From an uncultured Caulobacter sp. (GTDB taxonomy: Bacteria > Pseudomonadota > Alphaproteobacteria > Caulobacterales > Caulobacteraceae): 64,000 nucleotides of DNA. Position 1 is the first letter of the stretch. Every line of letters starts with the position of its first letter. The position numbers and the translations under genes were made by a program. Under the pieces are notes generated by a model, which saw nothing but the letters and a program-made list of their open reading frames with translations, had not been told where the DNA came from and ran no database searches. The stretch covers positions 62,001-126,000 of the forward strand of contig NZ_CAMQSF010000002.1 in NCBI RefSeq assembly GCF_947036865.1. Direction: 5' to 3'. Of this stretch, positions 1-8,404 are shown piece by piece.

Positions 1-1795
1 TGGGCTCGGGCCGGATCTGCTCGGTCTCGTAGATCGGCCGGCCGGCGTCGTCGAAGCCGGTCTGCACGGTCCGCTCGAAGTGCTCGCCCTTGGCCGCGGC
101 CTCGTTGGCCTTCTCGTTGTAGCCGCCGATGTTGCGCACGCCGATCTTGGACATGCGGCGATAGCGGTCCTCCATCTCGCGGACCGTCCACTTCAGGGCC
201 ACGACGGCCTTTTTCGGATCCGTCACGACGGGGGCCAAGAGGTGCGGGATGCCGTCGTAAACGCTCAGCTCCAGCATCTTGGGATCGACCATGATGAAGC
301 GGCACTTGTCCGGCGGCAGCTTGTACAGGATCGACAGGATCATGGCGTTGACGCCGACCGACTTGCCCGAGCCGGTGGTGCCGGCGATCAGCAGGTGGGG
401 CATCTTGGCGAGGTCGGCCACATAGGGCTCGCCGCCGATGGTCTCGCCGAGCGCCATGGGCAGGATCTGGCTGGCCTTCTCGTAGTCGGCGCTGGACAGG
501 AGGTCGCGCAGATAGACGGTCTCGCGGCGCGAGTTCGGCAGCTCGATGCCGATGGCGTTGCGGCCTTGGGCCACGGCCACGCGGCACGAGATCACGCTCA
601 TCGAGCGGGCGATGTCGTCGGCCAGGGCCACGACGCGGGCGGTCTTGACGCCGGGCGCGGGGGCCAGCTCGTACATGGTGACCACGGGACCGGGGCGGAT
701 CTGGTCGATCTGACCCTTTACGCCGAACTCGGCCAGGACGCTTTCCAGCAGCCGGGCGTTCTGGCGCAGGGCGGCGGCGTCGACCTCGGACGAGCGCGGC
801 TTGGCCTTGGCCAGCATGGCCAGTTCGGGCAGTTGGAAGCCGTCCTCGTCGTCGAAGGCGAAGGCCTTCTGCTGCTCGCGCTGTTCGCGGCCGGACTCCT
901 TGGGCGTGGTCTTGGGCTTGGCGATCGCCATCGGGCGAGCGTCGAGGGTGTCCTCGAAATCGTCCTCGTCGGTCTTGGGCGGCGGCGCGTAGGGACGCTC
1001 CGGCGCGGCGGCGGTTCTCGGGGCGACGGGCGTGTCGACGGCGTCCTCGGGCTCCAACGGCGGCAGGCCGCGTTCGCGCCGAGGGGCGGGCGGCGCCTTT
1101 TCCTTCCTGGCGCGAACCGGCTTGGGCGCCGGCGCGGGCGGCGGTTCCGGCTCGGGGCGGGCGCGGGGTTGCAGGGCGGTGGCGACGGCGGCGTGGATCG
1201 CGTCCGGATCGACCTCGCGCACGCCGATCGCGAAGCCCAGCGCCGCCAGGGCGGCGACGGCGAACAGCAGGGCGGCGATAATCGTCGCGCCGGGGATGTG
1301 GGCGTAGTGCAACGTGCCGGCGACCATGTGCAGCAGCGCGTCACCCCAGAACCCGCCGAGACCCTTTTCCAGCTGCCAGACCGCCGGCGGCGGCGGGGCG
1401 GCCAGCACCGCCGACAGGGCCAGGAGGCCCAGCGATCCGATGATCGCCCGCTGGCGCAGGTCCTTGCGCTCGGCGTCCGGATCGGCCTGGGCCACGCGGG
1501 TGACGCCGAACACCAGCATCAAGAGGGCGACGCCCCAGGCCGACAGGCCCAGCGACTGCATCAGGAGATCGGCCACCGCCGCGCCCGGGCCGCCCAGCGC
1601 ATTGCGGGCCGGCTCGCCGGTCGCGGCGTTCCAGCTGGGATCGGTCGCGCTGTAGGTGGCGATGGCCAGCAGCAGGACCCCGCCGACGACGGTGACGATC
1701 CCGCCCCGGAACCGAGCCGTCCAGGGCTGCGCCCAGCCGTAACGGAGGGCCTCCCACAGGAGCTCCGTCGTGGATCGCCGCGCGGCTCGCGCCAT
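1..1795 (-). CDS. ftsK: DNA translocase FtsK, 5' part (cut by window edge)
   Basis: Septal DNA pump that moves chromosome ends into daughter cells and links division to dimer resolution. About 598 residues are visible. The N-terminus has several hydrophobic segments (roughly residues 28-50, 68-85, 103-125, 150-185), then a Pro/Ala/Glu-rich linker (about 200-330), then the RecA-like motor. The Walker A motif GTTGSGKS lies near residue 472, followed by a stretch typical of FtsK ([15 protein letters not shown]). The ATG at 1795 has GGAG seven bases upstream. The rest of the motor and the DNA-reading gamma domain lie beyond position 1. It is transcribed in the same direction as murI, 259 bp downstream of it. 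Identity is certain; only completeness is unknown. Confidence 0.96.
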   Translation of the reverse strand, partial: MARAARRSTTELLWEALRYGWAQPWTARFRGGIVTVVGGVLLLAIATYSATDPSWNAATGEPARNALGGPGAAVADLLMQSLGLSAWGVALLMLVFGVTRVAQADPDAERKDLRQRAIIGSLGLLALSAVLAAPPPPAVWQLEKGLGGFWGDALLHMVAGTLHYAHIPGATIIAALLFAVAALAALGFAIGVREVDPDAIHAAVATALQPRARPEPEPPPAPAPKPVRARKEKAPPAPRRERGLPPLEPEDAVDTPVAPRTAAAPERPYAPPPKTDEDDFEDTLDARPMAIAKPKTTPKESGREQREQQKAFAFDDEDGFQLPELAMLAKAKPRSSEVDAAALRQNARLLESVLAEFGVKGQIDQIRPGPVVTMYELAPAPGVKTARVVALADDIARSMSVISCRVAVAQGRNAIGIELPNSRRETVYLRDLLSSADYEKASQILPMALGETIGGEPYVADLAKMPHLLIAGTTGSGKSVGVNAMILSILYKLPPDKCRFIMVDPKMLELSVYDGIPHLLAPVVTDPKKAVVALKWTVREMEDRYRRMSKIGVRNIGGYNEKANEAAAKGEHFERTVQTGFDDAGRPIYETEQIRPEP

Positions 1796-1928
1796 CAAAA
1801 GTCTCCGAACTCAACTCGTCTTCCGACCCCCAGAATGGGTCGAACCGCGATGTTGTGCCCGAAGAGGGTTAAGGGGCGTTTACGGCGTTGGTGGAAGAGC
1901 GATTAAGGATGGCGAGCCCAACGCCGAT

Positions 1929-2049
1929 CTCCCTCCTCCTTGATGGGGGAGGGTAGGGTGGGGGTGACGCGGCGTTTGAAGCGGTGCTGGCGGCAAGTCG
2001 GCGGCCACCCCCATCCCCGGCCCTTCCCCCATCAAGGGGGAAGGGAGGA
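1929..2049. repeat. Inverted-repeat (REP-like) element between murI and ftsK
   Basis: Two arms of about 40 bp in opposite orientation, at 1929-1966 and 2006-2048. Each carries the core TTGATGGGGGA followed by a G-rich stretch ending GGGGGTG. The arms match well but not perfectly and flank about 40 bp. This could fold into a long hairpin in RNA downstream of murI. It resembles dispersed palindromic intergenic repeats of GC-rich alphaproteobacteria; its copy number cannot be judged from one window. Confidence 0.75.
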
Positions 2050-2054
2050 AGAGC

Positions 2055-2903
2055 CTAAGCCGCCTCGAACGTCACCGGACCGCCCCAGAAGCCCTGGACC
2101 AGACCGTTCTGCGGCCCCGGCGTTCCGGTGGTCAGGAAGACCCGCCCGCCGCCCGATCCGGTCGAGTACTCCGGATGCCGCGCCAGGTAGAGCTCCAGCG
2201 CATCGGCCGTGGCCTCCGGCTGCTGGATCAGCGGCGTGCCGGCGGGGAGGGCCGCGCGGAAGAGGTCGGCGATGATCTCGTAATGGGTGCAGCCCAGCAC
2301 CACGCGGTCCGGGAAGCGGCCGATGCGGGTCTTCAGCGCCTGCACGTGCGCCTCGACGGCCTTGGCCAGCTCGACGACGGATGCGTCCTGCTCGATCAGC
2401 GGCACGAGCTCGGGGCAAGGCTCGGAGAACACCGCCAGGTCCTGCTTGCGCTTGTCGATCTCGATCTCGTAGACGCGCGAGCGCACCGTGGCCGGGGTGG
2501 CGAAGACGCCGAGGATGTCCAGGGCCTCGACCTTGTCGCCGCGCCGCTCGGCCTCGTGCTCCCACGGCAGGCCGGTCGCCTTCTCGATGGTTGGTACGAT
2601 GATGCCCAGCACATTGACGGGTCGGCCGAGCTCGCGCCGATAGCCCGGCAGCCAGGTCTGCTGCAGGCGACGCAGCGCGATGGCCGAGGCGGTGTTGCAG
2701 GCCAGGACGATCAGGCTGGCGCCGCGGTCGAACAGGCGCACGCAGCCGGCCTTGGTCAGCTCGACGATCTCCTCGCCGGTCCGCACGCCGTAGGGGGCAT
2801 GGGCCTGGTCGGCCAGATAGGTGAAGTCCGCCTGGGGCAGACGCTGCACGAGGGCGCGGTGGACCGTGAGACCACCCACGCCGGAGTCGAAGACGCCGAT
2901 CAT
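2055..2903 (-). CDS. murI: Glutamate racemase
   Basis: Interconverts L- and D-glutamate in the cytoplasm to supply D-Glu for peptidoglycan stem peptides. The 282-residue length is normal. The N-terminal FDSGVGGLTV motif (residues 5-14) and both catalytic cysteines are present: C69 in ACNTAS and C205 in GCTHYE, the usual two-base racemase pair. The ATG at 2903 is the first start in frame and gives the standard N-terminus. It is divergent from the TraB-family gene and lies upstream of ftsK in the same orientation, separated by a repeat element that may end its transcript. No internal disruption. Confidence 0.96.
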   Translation of the reverse strand: MIGVFDSGVGGLTVHRALVQRLPQADFTYLADQAHAPYGVRTGEEIVELTKAGCVRLFDRGASLIVLACNTASAIALRRLQQTWLPGYRRELGRPVNVLGIIVPTIEKATGLPWEHEAERRGDKVEALDILGVFATPATVRSRVYEIEIDKRKQDLAVFSEPCPELVPLIEQDASVVELAKAVEAHVQALKTRIGRFPDRVVLGCTHYEIIADLFRAALPAGTPLIQQPEATADALELYLARHPEYSTGSGGGRVFLTTGTPGPQNGLVQGFWGGPVTFEAA

Positions 2904-3037
2904 GCGAGAGCTTTAGCGGCCCCGGCGGCCGGCGTCACGCGCGGCTTGCCGCTCGCGCCGAGAGCGGGTCGATGGCGCGGGCCCTTCTCGCGCGGCGGGA
3001 GACGGGTTAAATCGGCGGCGGGGCTAAAGGAGTTTCG

Positions 3038-4003
3038 ATGGCTGCGACCGCTCTCGCCTTTTCCCTGCTGCTGGCCGGCCAGGCCGCGCCCCCGCCCACG
3101 GTCGAGCTCGGCGCCGCGCCGGCCCAGGACGAGAGCGCGGTGGTCGCCGAGCTGACGGTCGTGGCCAAGCCGCCGGGCCCGGCGATCTGGCTGGTCGAGA
3201 AGGACGGCGCCAAGCTCTATATCCTCGGCGCGGCCCAGCCCTTGCCGCACCGCCTGAACTGGTCGAGCCCGCGTCTCGACAAGGCGCTGTCCAAGGCCAG
3301 TCTCGTTCTGGTCCCGCCCGAGGCGGCGGTCGGCGTCACCCAGGTGGCGGGCTTTATTCTTCGCTTCGGCGGCGGCCTGCGCCAGCCGCTCGGCAAATCC
3401 CTCGAAAACGAGCTGCCGCCGGATCTGAAGGCGCGGTTCGTCCAGTCGCGCGAGCAGGCTCGCAAGGGTCCGGGCGACTACAGGAACTGGAAGCCGGCGG
3501 TCGCGGGTTTCCTGCTGCTGTCGGATTTCCGTCAGGCCGCCGGCCTGTCCGAAGCCAAGCCCGTCAGCACCGTCGAGCGGATGGCCAAGGCGCGCAAGCT
3601 GAAGGTCAAGGCGGTCGGCCAGTACCGGATGAGCGCGGTGACGTCGATCGCCGGCAAGCTGTCGCCGGAGGACCAGCTCTATTGCCTGCGCGTGGCGCTG
3701 GACGAGATCGCCTATGACGGGGCCCACTCCACGACCATCGGTCAGGACTGGGCCGAGGGCGATCTGGCCTCGGTGCGCGCGCGCTACCGCGCCAGCGCCG
3801 CCCAGCGCTGCCTGACCCACGTTCCGGGCGGCCAGGCGCTGCTGGAGAAGGGTCTGGCTCAGACGACCGACGCGATGACCGAGGCGCTGAAGCGGCCCGG
3901 CGTCACGGTGGCGGTGGTCGATCTCGGTTTCCTGCTGCCGGCCAATGGCGTGCTCGACCGGCTGAAGGCATCCGGGGCGGTGGTGTCGTCGCCGGTGGAA
4001 TGA
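3038..4003 (+). CDS. TraB/GumN family exported protein
   Basis: A 321-residue protein of the TraB/GumN (PF01963) type, whose biochemical role is not settled. It starts with a short hydrophobic signal (about residues 1-18). The family's N-terminal strand is present (WLVEKDGAKLYILGAAQPLP, about 50-70), as is the C-terminal block VAVVDLGFLLPANGVLDRLK. The usual GxxH near the N-terminus reads GAAQ, so a presumed metal-binding His is replaced by Gln; this may affect catalysis if the family is enzymatic. AAAGGAG sits just upstream of the ATG at 3038. The next gene begins about 20 bp downstream, suggesting co-transcription. The family call is firm; function is unknown. Confidence 0.8.
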   Translation: MAATALAFSLLLAGQAAPPPTVELGAAPAQDESAVVAELTVVAKPPGPAIWLVEKDGAKLYILGAAQPLPHRLNWSSPRLDKALSKASLVLVPPEAAVGVTQVAGFILRFGGGLRQPLGKSLENELPPDLKARFVQSREQARKGPGDYRNWKPAVAGFLLLSDFRQAAGLSEAKPVSTVERMAKARKLKVKAVGQYRMSAVTSIAGKLSPEDQLYCLRVALDEIAYDGAHSTTIGQDWAEGDLASVRARYRASAAQRCLTHVPGGQALLEKGLAQTTDAMTEALKRPGVTVAVVDLGFLLPANGVLDRLKASGAVVSSPVE

Positions 4004-4023
4004 GGTTCGGAGGGGAGGGGACC

Positions 4024-4548
4024 ATGAGGAAGACCGCGATCGCCGCGACGGCCTTGACGCTGCTGGCCGCGGGCGCGGCCCGGGCCGAGGTGGTGGACGC
4101 CCAGGCCAACGGGTTCGAGATCAAGCACGAGGTGGTGGTGGCCGCGCCGGCCAGCGTCGTCTGGGCCACGCTGGTCCAGCCGGCCAAGTGGTGGTCGTCG
4201 ACCCACACCTGGTCGGGCTCGGCGGCGAATCTCTCGCTGGGCGCATCGTCCGGCGGCTGCTTCTGCGAGAAGCTGCCGAACGGCGGCTCGGTGCTGCACA
4301 TGACGACGCTATACGCCGCGCCCGGCCAGAAGCTCGTCTTGTCCGGCGCGCTGGGGCCGATGCAGAGCTCGGGCGCCACCGGCGCCCTGACCATCCTGCT
4401 CAGCGAAAAGAACGGCCGCACCATCGTCACCGCCACCTACGATGTCGGCGGATACTTCCGGGGCGGCCTCGACAAGGTCGCCGGGGTCGTCGACCTGGTG
4501 CTCGGCCAGCAGGTGGCGGGCCTGAAGAGCGCCGCCGAAACCCGCTAG
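4024..4548 (+). CDS. Exported SRPBCC (START-like) family protein
   Basis: About 174 residues. The chosen ATG at 4024 follows GGAGGGGAGGGG and gives a clean signal peptide ending in ARAE; an earlier in-frame ATG at 4000 would overlap the previous stop and add a poor leader. The mature part has the SRPBCC/Bet v1-like pattern of ligand-binding proteins: an opening strand (IKHEVVVAAPASVVWATLVQ), a WW turn, and a long C-terminal helix (GLDKVAGVVDLVLGQQVAGL). Such proteins bind hydrophobic ligands, but the ligand here is unknown. It is probably periplasmic. It lies in an apparent operon with the TraB-family gene and converges on creS. Confidence 0.72.
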   Translation: MRKTAIAATALTLLAAGAARAEVVDAQANGFEIKHEVVVAAPASVVWATLVQPAKWWSSTHTWSGSAANLSLGASSGGCFCEKLPNGGSVLHMTTLYAAPGQKLVLSGALGPMQSSGATGALTILLSEKNGRTIVTATYDVGGYFRGGLDKVAGVVDLVLGQQVAGLKSAAETR

Positions 4549-4550
4549 CT

Positions 4551-5924
4551 TTAGGCGCTCTCGGCCAGGTCGCCTTCGCCAGCGCCGAGCAACGCCATCT
4601 GCAGGCGCGAGCGGTCGCGGCGGGCCGCTTCCAGAGCGCCCTCGGCGAGGGCGGCCTCGGAGGTGAGGCGTTCGATCGTGGCCTGCAGCTCGGCGACCTT
4701 GTCCTCGTGCTCGCGACGGATCTGGTCCTGCGCTTCCTGCATGGCGTCGAGGCGGGCGCGCAGCTGCTGGGCCCGTTCCTCGGCGCGCTTGAGCGCCTTT
4801 TCCTGGGCGAGCGCGCTCTTGGCCATCTGGTCGGCGCGCTCGATGGCGGTGGCGCGGGCGGTGTCGACGCCGGCGTGGCGCTGACGCAGGCCCTCGGCCT
4901 CCTCCTCCAGCGCGCGGATCCGCTCCAGCGCGCGCTCCAGCGCGACATTGAGATCGCCGGCGCGGCGCTCGACCGCCTTCTGGTGCGCGCTGGATTCCGC
5001 CAGGCGAGCCGACAGCTGGGTGTTCATCTCCTCGAGCTTCTCGGCGCGACCGGTCGCGGTCTCCAGACGGGTCTGCAGGGCCGAGATCTCGGCGCGGTTG
5101 GCCTCGACCTGGCTTTCCAGGCCGCGGATCGTGCGCCCGCTGTCGGTCTGATGGGCCGCCAGGGCGTTCTCCATCGCCTGGACCCGCGCCCGCTCGGCGG
5201 CGAGCTGGGCCTCCAGATCGGTTTCGATGCGCGACAGGCGCGCGAGGTCGAGGCCGGCCTGGTCGACGCGCTTCTTCAGAGTCGCGGCTTCCTCGCCCAG
5301 CAGGGCGTTGTCCTGGTTGGCGCGGGCCAGCGCCGCCTCGGCGTCGCCGCGGCGGGCGTCGATCTCCTGGGTCTGGACCCGCAGGCCCTCGAGATCCTGC
5401 ACCAGGTGCTCGATGCGCGCCGTCGCGTCGCGCAGGGACGCGTCGAGGCTGGAGACCTTCAGGTCCGACTGCAGCAGGGTGTTGCGCAGGCGGTCGATCT
5501 CCAGGGCGTTGTCCTCGAGCGCGGTGTCCTGGGTCTGACGACGGGCTTCGGACTCGCCGAGCGCGGTTTCGGTCGCGGCGAGGCGGGCGCTGACCTCGCG
5601 CTCCTCGGCCTGGATCTGGGCGATCTGGCGCTGGGCCTGCTCGTAGTTGGCGCGGAGGGCGATCAGTTCGGCGTGTTCGGCGCGACGGGCCTCGAACTCC
5701 TGGCTGACCGGACCGCGGATCTCGGCGATCAGCGGCTCGATGGCCTTCAGGTGCTCCATGACCCGGCCGATGCTGTCGAGGCCGCCATGGATGGTTTCGT
5801 AGCGCTGGCCGATGGCCTGGGTGGACTCTATCCGGTGCTGGACGCTTTCGGCCGGGGCGTCGCCGACCAGAACGGCTGGCTTGACGCCCTTGTTGTCGCG
5901 AGAATTCTTCGACAGCAGTCTCAT
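4551..5924 (-). CDS. creS: Crescentin, cell-curvature intermediate-filament-like protein
   Basis: A 457-residue, almost entirely coiled-coil protein matching C. crescentus crescentin along its length as I recall it (N-terminus MRLLSKNSR, then the STQAIGQRYET block and the long heptad rod). Crescentin forms a filament along the inner cell curvature and is needed for vibrioid shape. The basic, proline-containing head (about residues 1-80) mediates membrane and MreB association in the known protein. The rod runs from about 80 to 440 with a short tail. The length equals that of the C. crescentus protein, so it is expected to be functional. It is transcribed downstream of ahpD in the same direction after 150 bp. 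Confidence 0.96.
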   Translation of the reverse strand: MRLLSKNSRDNKGVKPAVLVGDAPAESVQHRIESTQAIGQRYETIHGGLDSIGRVMEHLKAIEPLIAEIRGPVSQEFEARRAEHAELIALRANYEQAQRQIAQIQAEEREVSARLAATETALGESEARRQTQDTALEDNALEIDRLRNTLLQSDLKVSSLDASLRDATARIEHLVQDLEGLRVQTQEIDARRGDAEAALARANQDNALLGEEAATLKKRVDQAGLDLARLSRIETDLEAQLAAERARVQAMENALAAHQTDSGRTIRGLESQVEANRAEISALQTRLETATGRAEKLEEMNTQLSARLAESSAHQKAVERRAGDLNVALERALERIRALEEEAEGLRQRHAGVDTARATAIERADQMAKSALAQEKALKRAEERAQQLRARLDAMQEAQDQIRREHEDKVAELQATIERLTSEAALAEGALEAARRDRSRLQMALLGAGEGDLAESA

Positions 5925-5993
5925 GTCGCCACCTTCGCCCCATGCGTGTCCGCGGCGACCTGACAGGACGCTCGGCCGGACGCCGCGAATCTC

Positions 5994-6008
5994 TTACCCA
6001 GAGGTTAA
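5994..6008. promoter_or_regulatory. Possible CtrA box upstream of creS
   Basis: TTAC-N7-TTAA at 5994-6008, about 70 bp upstream of the creS ATG. It is one base from the CtrA consensus TTAA-N7-TTAA. This is a sequence match only; short AT-rich boxes can arise by chance, even though they are rarer in GC-rich DNA. Confidence 0.35.
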
Positions 6009-6050
6009 CAACCTAGTTTACGGACAAGATGAATGTCGAGGGGGCGACAC

Positions 6051-6067
6051 CGCGACGCGGCGTCGCG
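6051..6067 (-). terminator. Hairpin just after ahpD
   Basis: A perfect 7-bp stem CGCGACG/CGTCGCG with a 3-base loop, 8 bp past the ahpD stop on the minus strand. There is no T-run after it, so it may be a weak terminator, an mRNA-end stabiliser or chance. Confidence 0.35.
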
Positions 6068-6074
6068 CTTAGGT

Positions 6075-6626
6075 TTATAGGCCCGAAAACTGGGGACGAT
6101 CCGCCAGCTCGACCGCCAGCACCCGCGCGACGGCGTGGACGACCGCGGCGATGCGCAGCGCCGCTTGGATTTGAACCGCCGCGACGCCACGCCGCCGCAG
6201 CTCGGCTTGGTGGCTGTCGAGGCAGGCGGCGCAGCCGTTGATCGCCGAAACGGCCACGCACCAGAGCTCGTAGTCGACCGGCTCGACGCCGGGATGGGTC
6301 AGCCGGTTCATGCGCAGCCGCGAGGGCAGGGCGCGGTACTCCGGGTCGTCCATCTGGTGCAGGGCGCGGAAATAGACGTTGTTCATGGCCATGATCGCCG
6401 CGGCGGTCTTGGCCGCCTCGATCGCGGGCTCGGACAAGCCGGCCTCCCGCGCCGCGATCGTGATCGCCTTGAGGGTTTCCGGTTCGCCCGCCGCGCAGGC
6501 GCTGGCCAGGAAGCAGCCCCATTTGGCCTGATCGCTCAGCACGCTTTCGCCCGCCAATGCCTTGAGATTAAGGGCGATGTCGCGGGCGTAGGCGGGCAGC
6601 TGGGCCTTCAGGGCTTCGATCGGCAT
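6075..6626 (-). CDS. ahpD: AhpD-like alkyl hydroperoxidase (carboxymuconolactone decarboxylase fold)
   Basis: A 183-residue peroxide-reducing protein. It carries the AhpD active-site set: E120, C132 and C135 (CAAC) and H139, with the same spacing as in Mycobacterium tuberculosis AhpD (E118, C130, C133, H137). In that system AhpD passes electrons to the peroxiredoxin AhpC. No ahpC is in the window, so the partner is elsewhere or the enzyme acts alone. It is divergent from oxyR across 108 bp that contain an OxyR-type half-site pair, which supports induction by peroxide. The start at 6626 gives the expected N-terminus. Confidence 0.9.
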   Translation of the reverse strand: MPIEALKAQLPAYARDIALNLKALAGESVLSDQAKWGCFLASACAAGEPETLKAITIAAREAGLSEPAIEAAKTAAAIMAMNNVYFRALHQMDDPEYRALPSRLRMNRLTHPGVEPVDYELWCVAVSAINGCAACLDSHQAELRRRGVAAVQIQAALRIAAVVHAVARVLAVELADRPQFSGL

Positions 6627-6710
6627 GGGCGCGCTCCGTCACACGGAATAGGCCTTAACATCGCGGGCGGGCCGCGTCCCTCGGCCGCGTCGATGGTTCG
6701 TGGATTTTCC

Positions 6711-6725
6711 ATAGGGCGCGCCTAT
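6711..6725. promoter_or_regulatory. OxyR-type site between ahpD and oxyR
   Basis: ATAG-N7-CTAT at 6711-6725, an exact match to one half of the OxyR recognition pattern (ATAG-N7-CTAT-N7-ATAG-N7-CTAT). The neighbouring half on the upstream side is not well conserved. It ends 9 bp before the oxyR ATG, a position suited to autorepression, and lies about 85 bp upstream of the ahpD start, a distance suited to activation. Confidence 0.6.
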
Positions 6726-6734
6726 ATTGCCGCC

Positions 6735-7637
6735 ATGCTCCTGCCCACGCTCCGTCAGCTGCAATATCTGAAGCTGCTCTCCGAACACGGCTCGTTCAGC
6801 CGCGCGGCGGAGAGCGCCTATGTCACCCAGCCCACGCTGTCGGCCGGCATCCAGGAGCTGGAGAAGATCCTGGGGGCGCCCGTGGTCGACCGGGCCCGAT
6901 CGGGGGTGATCCTCACCGCCGCCGGCCAGGAGGCGGTGCGTCGGGCCGAGGACATTCTGGCCCGGACCGAGGATCTGGTGCAGGCCGCGCGCGGCGCCGG
7001 GCAACCGCTGGCGGGCCGCTTCCGCCTCGGGGTGATCCCGACCGTGGCGCCCTATCTGCTGCCGCGCGCCCTGCCGGTGCTGCGCGACCGCTTCCCCAAG
7101 CTGAAGCTCTTTCTGCGCGAGGACCTGACCCAGCGCCTGATCGCGGCGCTGAAGACCGGGGCCCTGGACGCGGCCCTGATCGCCTTGCCCTACGACATGA
7201 CCGGTCTGGACTGGGCCCATGTCGAGGACGACGAGCTTCTGGCCGCCGCGCCGGCCAACCATCCGATGACGGCCTCCGCGCGGGTCGATCCCGACAGCCT
7301 GCGCGACGACGATCTGATCCTGCTGGAGGACGGTCACTGCCTCCGCGACCACGCCCTGGCCGCCTGCGGCCTGGAGCCGCCCAAGGGCGGCGGGGACGAC
7401 GAGAGCTTCGCGGCCACCTCGCTGCCAACCCTGGTGCAGATGATCGGCTCGGGTCTCGGCGTCTCGTTCCTGCCGGCCATGGCGGTGGAGGCGGGCCTGG
7501 CCGACAAGGCCGCGATCACCGTGCGCCCCTTGGCGACCGAGCACCCCAGCCGCGAGATCGTGGTGGCTTGGCGAGCCGGCTCCAGCCGAGGGGTCGAGGG
7601 CCGGCTGCTGGCCGAGACCCTTCGGACGGCCGCCTAG
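6735..7637 (+). CDS. oxyR: Peroxide-sensing LysR-type regulator OxyR
   Basis: A 300-residue LysR-family activator. The N-terminal winged helix-turn-helix (about residues 3-62) is followed by a substrate-domain sensor. The peroxide-sensing cysteines are both present: C202 in the block LLEDGHCLRD and C211, nine residues apart like C199/C208 of E. coli OxyR, so a disulfide switch is expected. The ATG at 6735 is preferred over a much longer upstream open frame because it gives the normal LysR start (LPTLRQLQYLKLL). It is divergent from ahpD. Its stop overlaps the stop of the convergent mlaF by 4 bp. Confidence 0.94.
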   Translation: MLLPTLRQLQYLKLLSEHGSFSRAAESAYVTQPTLSAGIQELEKILGAPVVDRARSGVILTAAGQEAVRRAEDILARTEDLVQAARGAGQPLAGRFRLGVIPTVAPYLLPRALPVLRDRFPKLKLFLREDLTQRLIAALKTGALDAALIALPYDMTGLDWAHVEDDELLAAAPANHPMTASARVDPDSLRDDDLILLEDGHCLRDHALAACGLEPPKGGGDDESFAATSLPTLVQMIGSGLGVSFLPAMAVEAGLADKAAITVRPLATEHPSREIVVAWRAGSSRGVEGRLLAETLRTAA

Positions 7638-8404
7638 ACCGTGTGGGCGATCGGGCCGTCGGCGCGGCCGTCGACGAACTGCCGGGCATAGGGATTGTCG
7701 GTCGTCGTCAGCTCGGCGGCCGGGCCGCGCCAGATGATCTTGCCGTTGTGGAGCATGGCGATCTCGTCGCCGATCGTCTGGGCCGAGGCCAGGTCGTGGG
7801 TGATCGACACCGCCGTCGAGCCCAGCCGCCGCACCTGGTCGGAGATCAGCTGATTGATCGCCGCCGCCGTGATGGGATCAAGGCCCGTGGTCGGCTCGTC
7901 GAAGAACAGGATTTCGGGGCGCGCCACGACGGCGCGGGCCAGGCCCGCGCGCTTCTGCATGCCGCCCGACAGCTCGGAGGGATAGCGATCGGCCACGGCC
8001 GGCGCCAGACGCACCTGGTCCAGCGCCTCGATCGCCCGCTCGCGCGCGTCCTTGCGCGAGACGCCATCGGCGTTGAGCAGGCGGAAGGCGACGTTCTCCC
8101 AGATGGTCAGGCTGTCGAACAGGGCCGCGCCCTGGAACAGCACGCCGATGCGGGAGAAGAGCTTGCGACGCGCGCCCTCCGACAGGCCGACGACGGTCTT
8201 GCCGTCCAGTTCGATCTGGCCGGCCTCGGGCCGCATCAGGCCCAGGGCCGTCTTGATGGTCACCGACTTGCCCTGGCCGGAGCCGCCGATGATCACCAGG
8301 GACTTGCCCGGCGCCACCGACAGATCCAGGCCGTCGAGCACGCGGCGGCCCTCGAAGCTCTTGGTCACGCCCTTCCAGGCCAGCTTGGGGGTCGCGTCGG
8401 TCAT
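7634..8404 (-). CDS. mlaF: Mla phospholipid transport ATPase MlaF
   Basis: ATP-binding subunit (256 residues) of the inner-membrane MlaFED complex, which moves phospholipids between inner and outer membrane. Visible motifs: Walker A GGSGQGKS (40-47), signature LSGGM (145-149), Walker B FFDEPTTGLDP with E170, and H-loop ITHD. Its ATG at 8404 overlaps the mlaE stop (ATGA). It is the last gene of the operon. The MlaB STAS partner found in E. coli is absent next to it; the gene immediately beyond is the convergent oxyR. Confidence 0.93.
   Translation of the reverse strand: MTDATPKLAWKGVTKSFEGRRVLDGLDLSVAPGKSLVIIGGSGQGKSVTIKTALGLMRPEAGQIELDGKTVVGLSEGARRKLFSRIGVLFQGAALFDSLTIWENVAFRLLNADGVSRKDARERAIEALDQVRLAPAVADRYPSELSGGMQKRAGLARAVVARPEILFFDEPTTGLDPITAAAINQLISDQVRRLGSTAVSITHDLASAQTIGDEIAMLHNGKIIWRGPAAELTTTDNPYARQFVDGRADGPIAHTV

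Noticed and set aside
1861..1885. TTAA-N6-TTTA upstream of ftsK as a CtrA box
   Set aside because: The gap is 6 instead of 7 bases and the second half is imperfect; too weak to list as a site.
80..1906. A 608-codon plus-strand frame opposite ftsK
   Set aside because: Antisense shadow; ftsK on the minus strand has the full set of family motifs.
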